Part shown: piece by piece, positions 31,110 to 31,650 of the stretch
Layout of the letters: the number at the start of each line of letters is the position of its first letter
How positions within the stretch are numbered: position 1 is the first letter of the stretch
Source of the DNA: an uncultured Clostridia bacterium
GTDB taxonomy: Bacteria; Bacillota; Clostridia; Oscillospirales; Oscillospiraceae
Direction of reading: 5' to 3'
Length of the DNA stretch: 31,650 nucleotides
NCBI GenBank assembly: GCA_937907715.1
Contig: CALERM010000054.1
Coordinates: 1 to 31,650 of the forward strand
Notes under the pieces: generated by a model
Databases searched by the model: none
Told to the model about the DNA's origin: nothing
Seen by the model: only the letters and a program-made list of their open reading frames with translations
Translations under genes and position numbers: made by a program

Positions 31110-31650
31110 CCGGGCGGTGGAGATGGTAGAAGAAAGCGTCCGGCGCGGAAATAAAACTGCGACGCTGGGACCCATCATCCATAACCGCCATGTGGTGCAG
31201 CGTTTTTTGGAGCAGGGTGTGCGCGAGATCGCCGTTCCTGCGCAGGCAGAGTCCGGCGAGACGGTCATTATCCGCGCCCACGGCGTGCCGGAGCAGGTGC
31301 AGCAGGCGCTTTGCGCGCGCGGCGTTCCGGTGCTGGATGCGACGTGCCCGTTTGTGAAGAAGATTCACACGATTGTGAAAAACGAGACGCAGAAGGGACG
31401 GAAAATCATCATCTTCGGCTCGCCCGTGCATCCGGAGGTGGAGGCAATCGCGAGCTTCTGCCGGGAGCCCGTGATTGTGCAGAGCCCCGAGGAGCTGGAA
31501 AACTGGCTCATGCAGGCGCCGAATCACCGCGAAATGCCCTTGAGTATGGTCAGCCAGACGACCAGCTCACAGAAAATGTGGAAAAGCTGCGCCGAAATCG
31601 CAAAAAAAGTGTGTACAAATTGCGAAATATTTGATACAATATGCAGAGCT
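31063..31650 (+). CDS. ispH: 4-hydroxy-3-methylbut-2-enyl diphosphate reductase IspH, 5' part
   Basis: The frame from ATG 31063 stays open to the window end (196 codons), so the gene is truncated by the window, not by mutation. IspH makes isopentenyl and dimethylallyl diphosphate in the last step of the MEP pathway with a 4Fe-4S cluster. All three cluster cysteines are seen: Cys12 ('GFCFGV'), Cys95 ('DATCPFV') and Cys194 ('DTIC', two residues before the edge). 'LGPIIHN', 'RAHGVP' and 'PVHPEV' provide the conserved substrate histidines. GGAG is six bases before the start. In Clostridia ispH is often fused to rpsA; whether that is so here lies beyond the window. Confidence 0.93.
   Translation, partial: MQIILAKTAGFCFGVDRAVEMVEESVRRGNKTATLGPIIHNRHVVQRFLEQGVREIAVPAQAESGETVIIRAHGVPEQVQQALCARGVPVLDATCPFVKKIHTIVKNETQKGRKIIIFGSPVHPEVEAIASFCREPVIVQSPEELENWLMQAPNHREMPLSMVSQTTSSQKMWKSCAEIAKKVCTNCEIFDTICRA

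Overview
The window looks like a chromosomal segment of a GC-rich, spore-forming member of the Clostridia, most like the Oscillospiraceae. This is inferred from gene content and order, not from a search. The pointers are a sporulation protein of the GerW/YtfJ family, an scpA-scpB-DUF2953-gerW-dac-rluB block, a cmk-plsC-ispH block, a comEC-holA pair, strong Shine-Dalgarno sequences and low-GC-Gram-positive style promoters and terminators. No rRNA, tRNA, CRISPR array or transposase gene was seen.

Layout. Bases 1-1640 are visibly more AT-rich than the rest. They hold an IclR-type regulator, the 3' remnant of an ABC-transporter ATPase gene and several hairpins. A minus-strand pair follows: prmA and a membrane-anchored glycoside-hydrolase-like protein (1678-3703). 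Divergent from it is a plus-strand operon of two M16 peptidase-family proteins and lgt (3869-7292), then a small coiled-coil protein with an acidic, Cys-rich tail (7390-7887). Next is a tightly overlapping six-gene operon of XRE regulator, comEC, holA, rnmV, an ABC-F ATPase and a YdcF-like protein (8058-14780). An Mrp-type Fe-S carrier ATPase (14892-15719) converges on a WYL regulator (15768-16760, minus), which diverges from endonuclease IV (16873-17721). An AI-2E family membrane protein follows (17808-19091).

A 342-base intergenic stretch (19092-19433) is packed with hairpins. It is bracketed by two identical 25-base copies of a terminator-type hairpin. It then leads into an FHA-FtsW/RodA fusion and a class B penicillin-binding protein (19434-22519), a probable peptidoglycan polymerase/transpeptidase pair. 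A strong promoter at 22550-22578 starts the operon M50 protease-scpA-scpB-DUF2953-gerW-dac-rluB (22611-27589), closed by a long hairpin terminator. The last block (27714 to the window end) is an RpiR/MurR regulator, a HI0933-like flavoprotein, cmk, plsC and the first 196 codons of ispH, which runs off the window.

Themes: cell-wall synthesis and envelope (FHA-FtsW, PBP, DacB-like, lgt, plsC), chromosome maintenance (holA, scpAB, nfo, comEC) and translation or RNA maturation (prmA, rnmV, rluB, ABC-F). Most of the window is conserved housekeeping. The least ordinary parts are the hairpin-rich element at 19103-19408, the FHA-FtsW fusion with no kinase in view, the twin operators before the XRE-comEC operon, the decayed ABC gene at the left edge, and the absence of spmA/spmB between the DacB-like gene and rluB.
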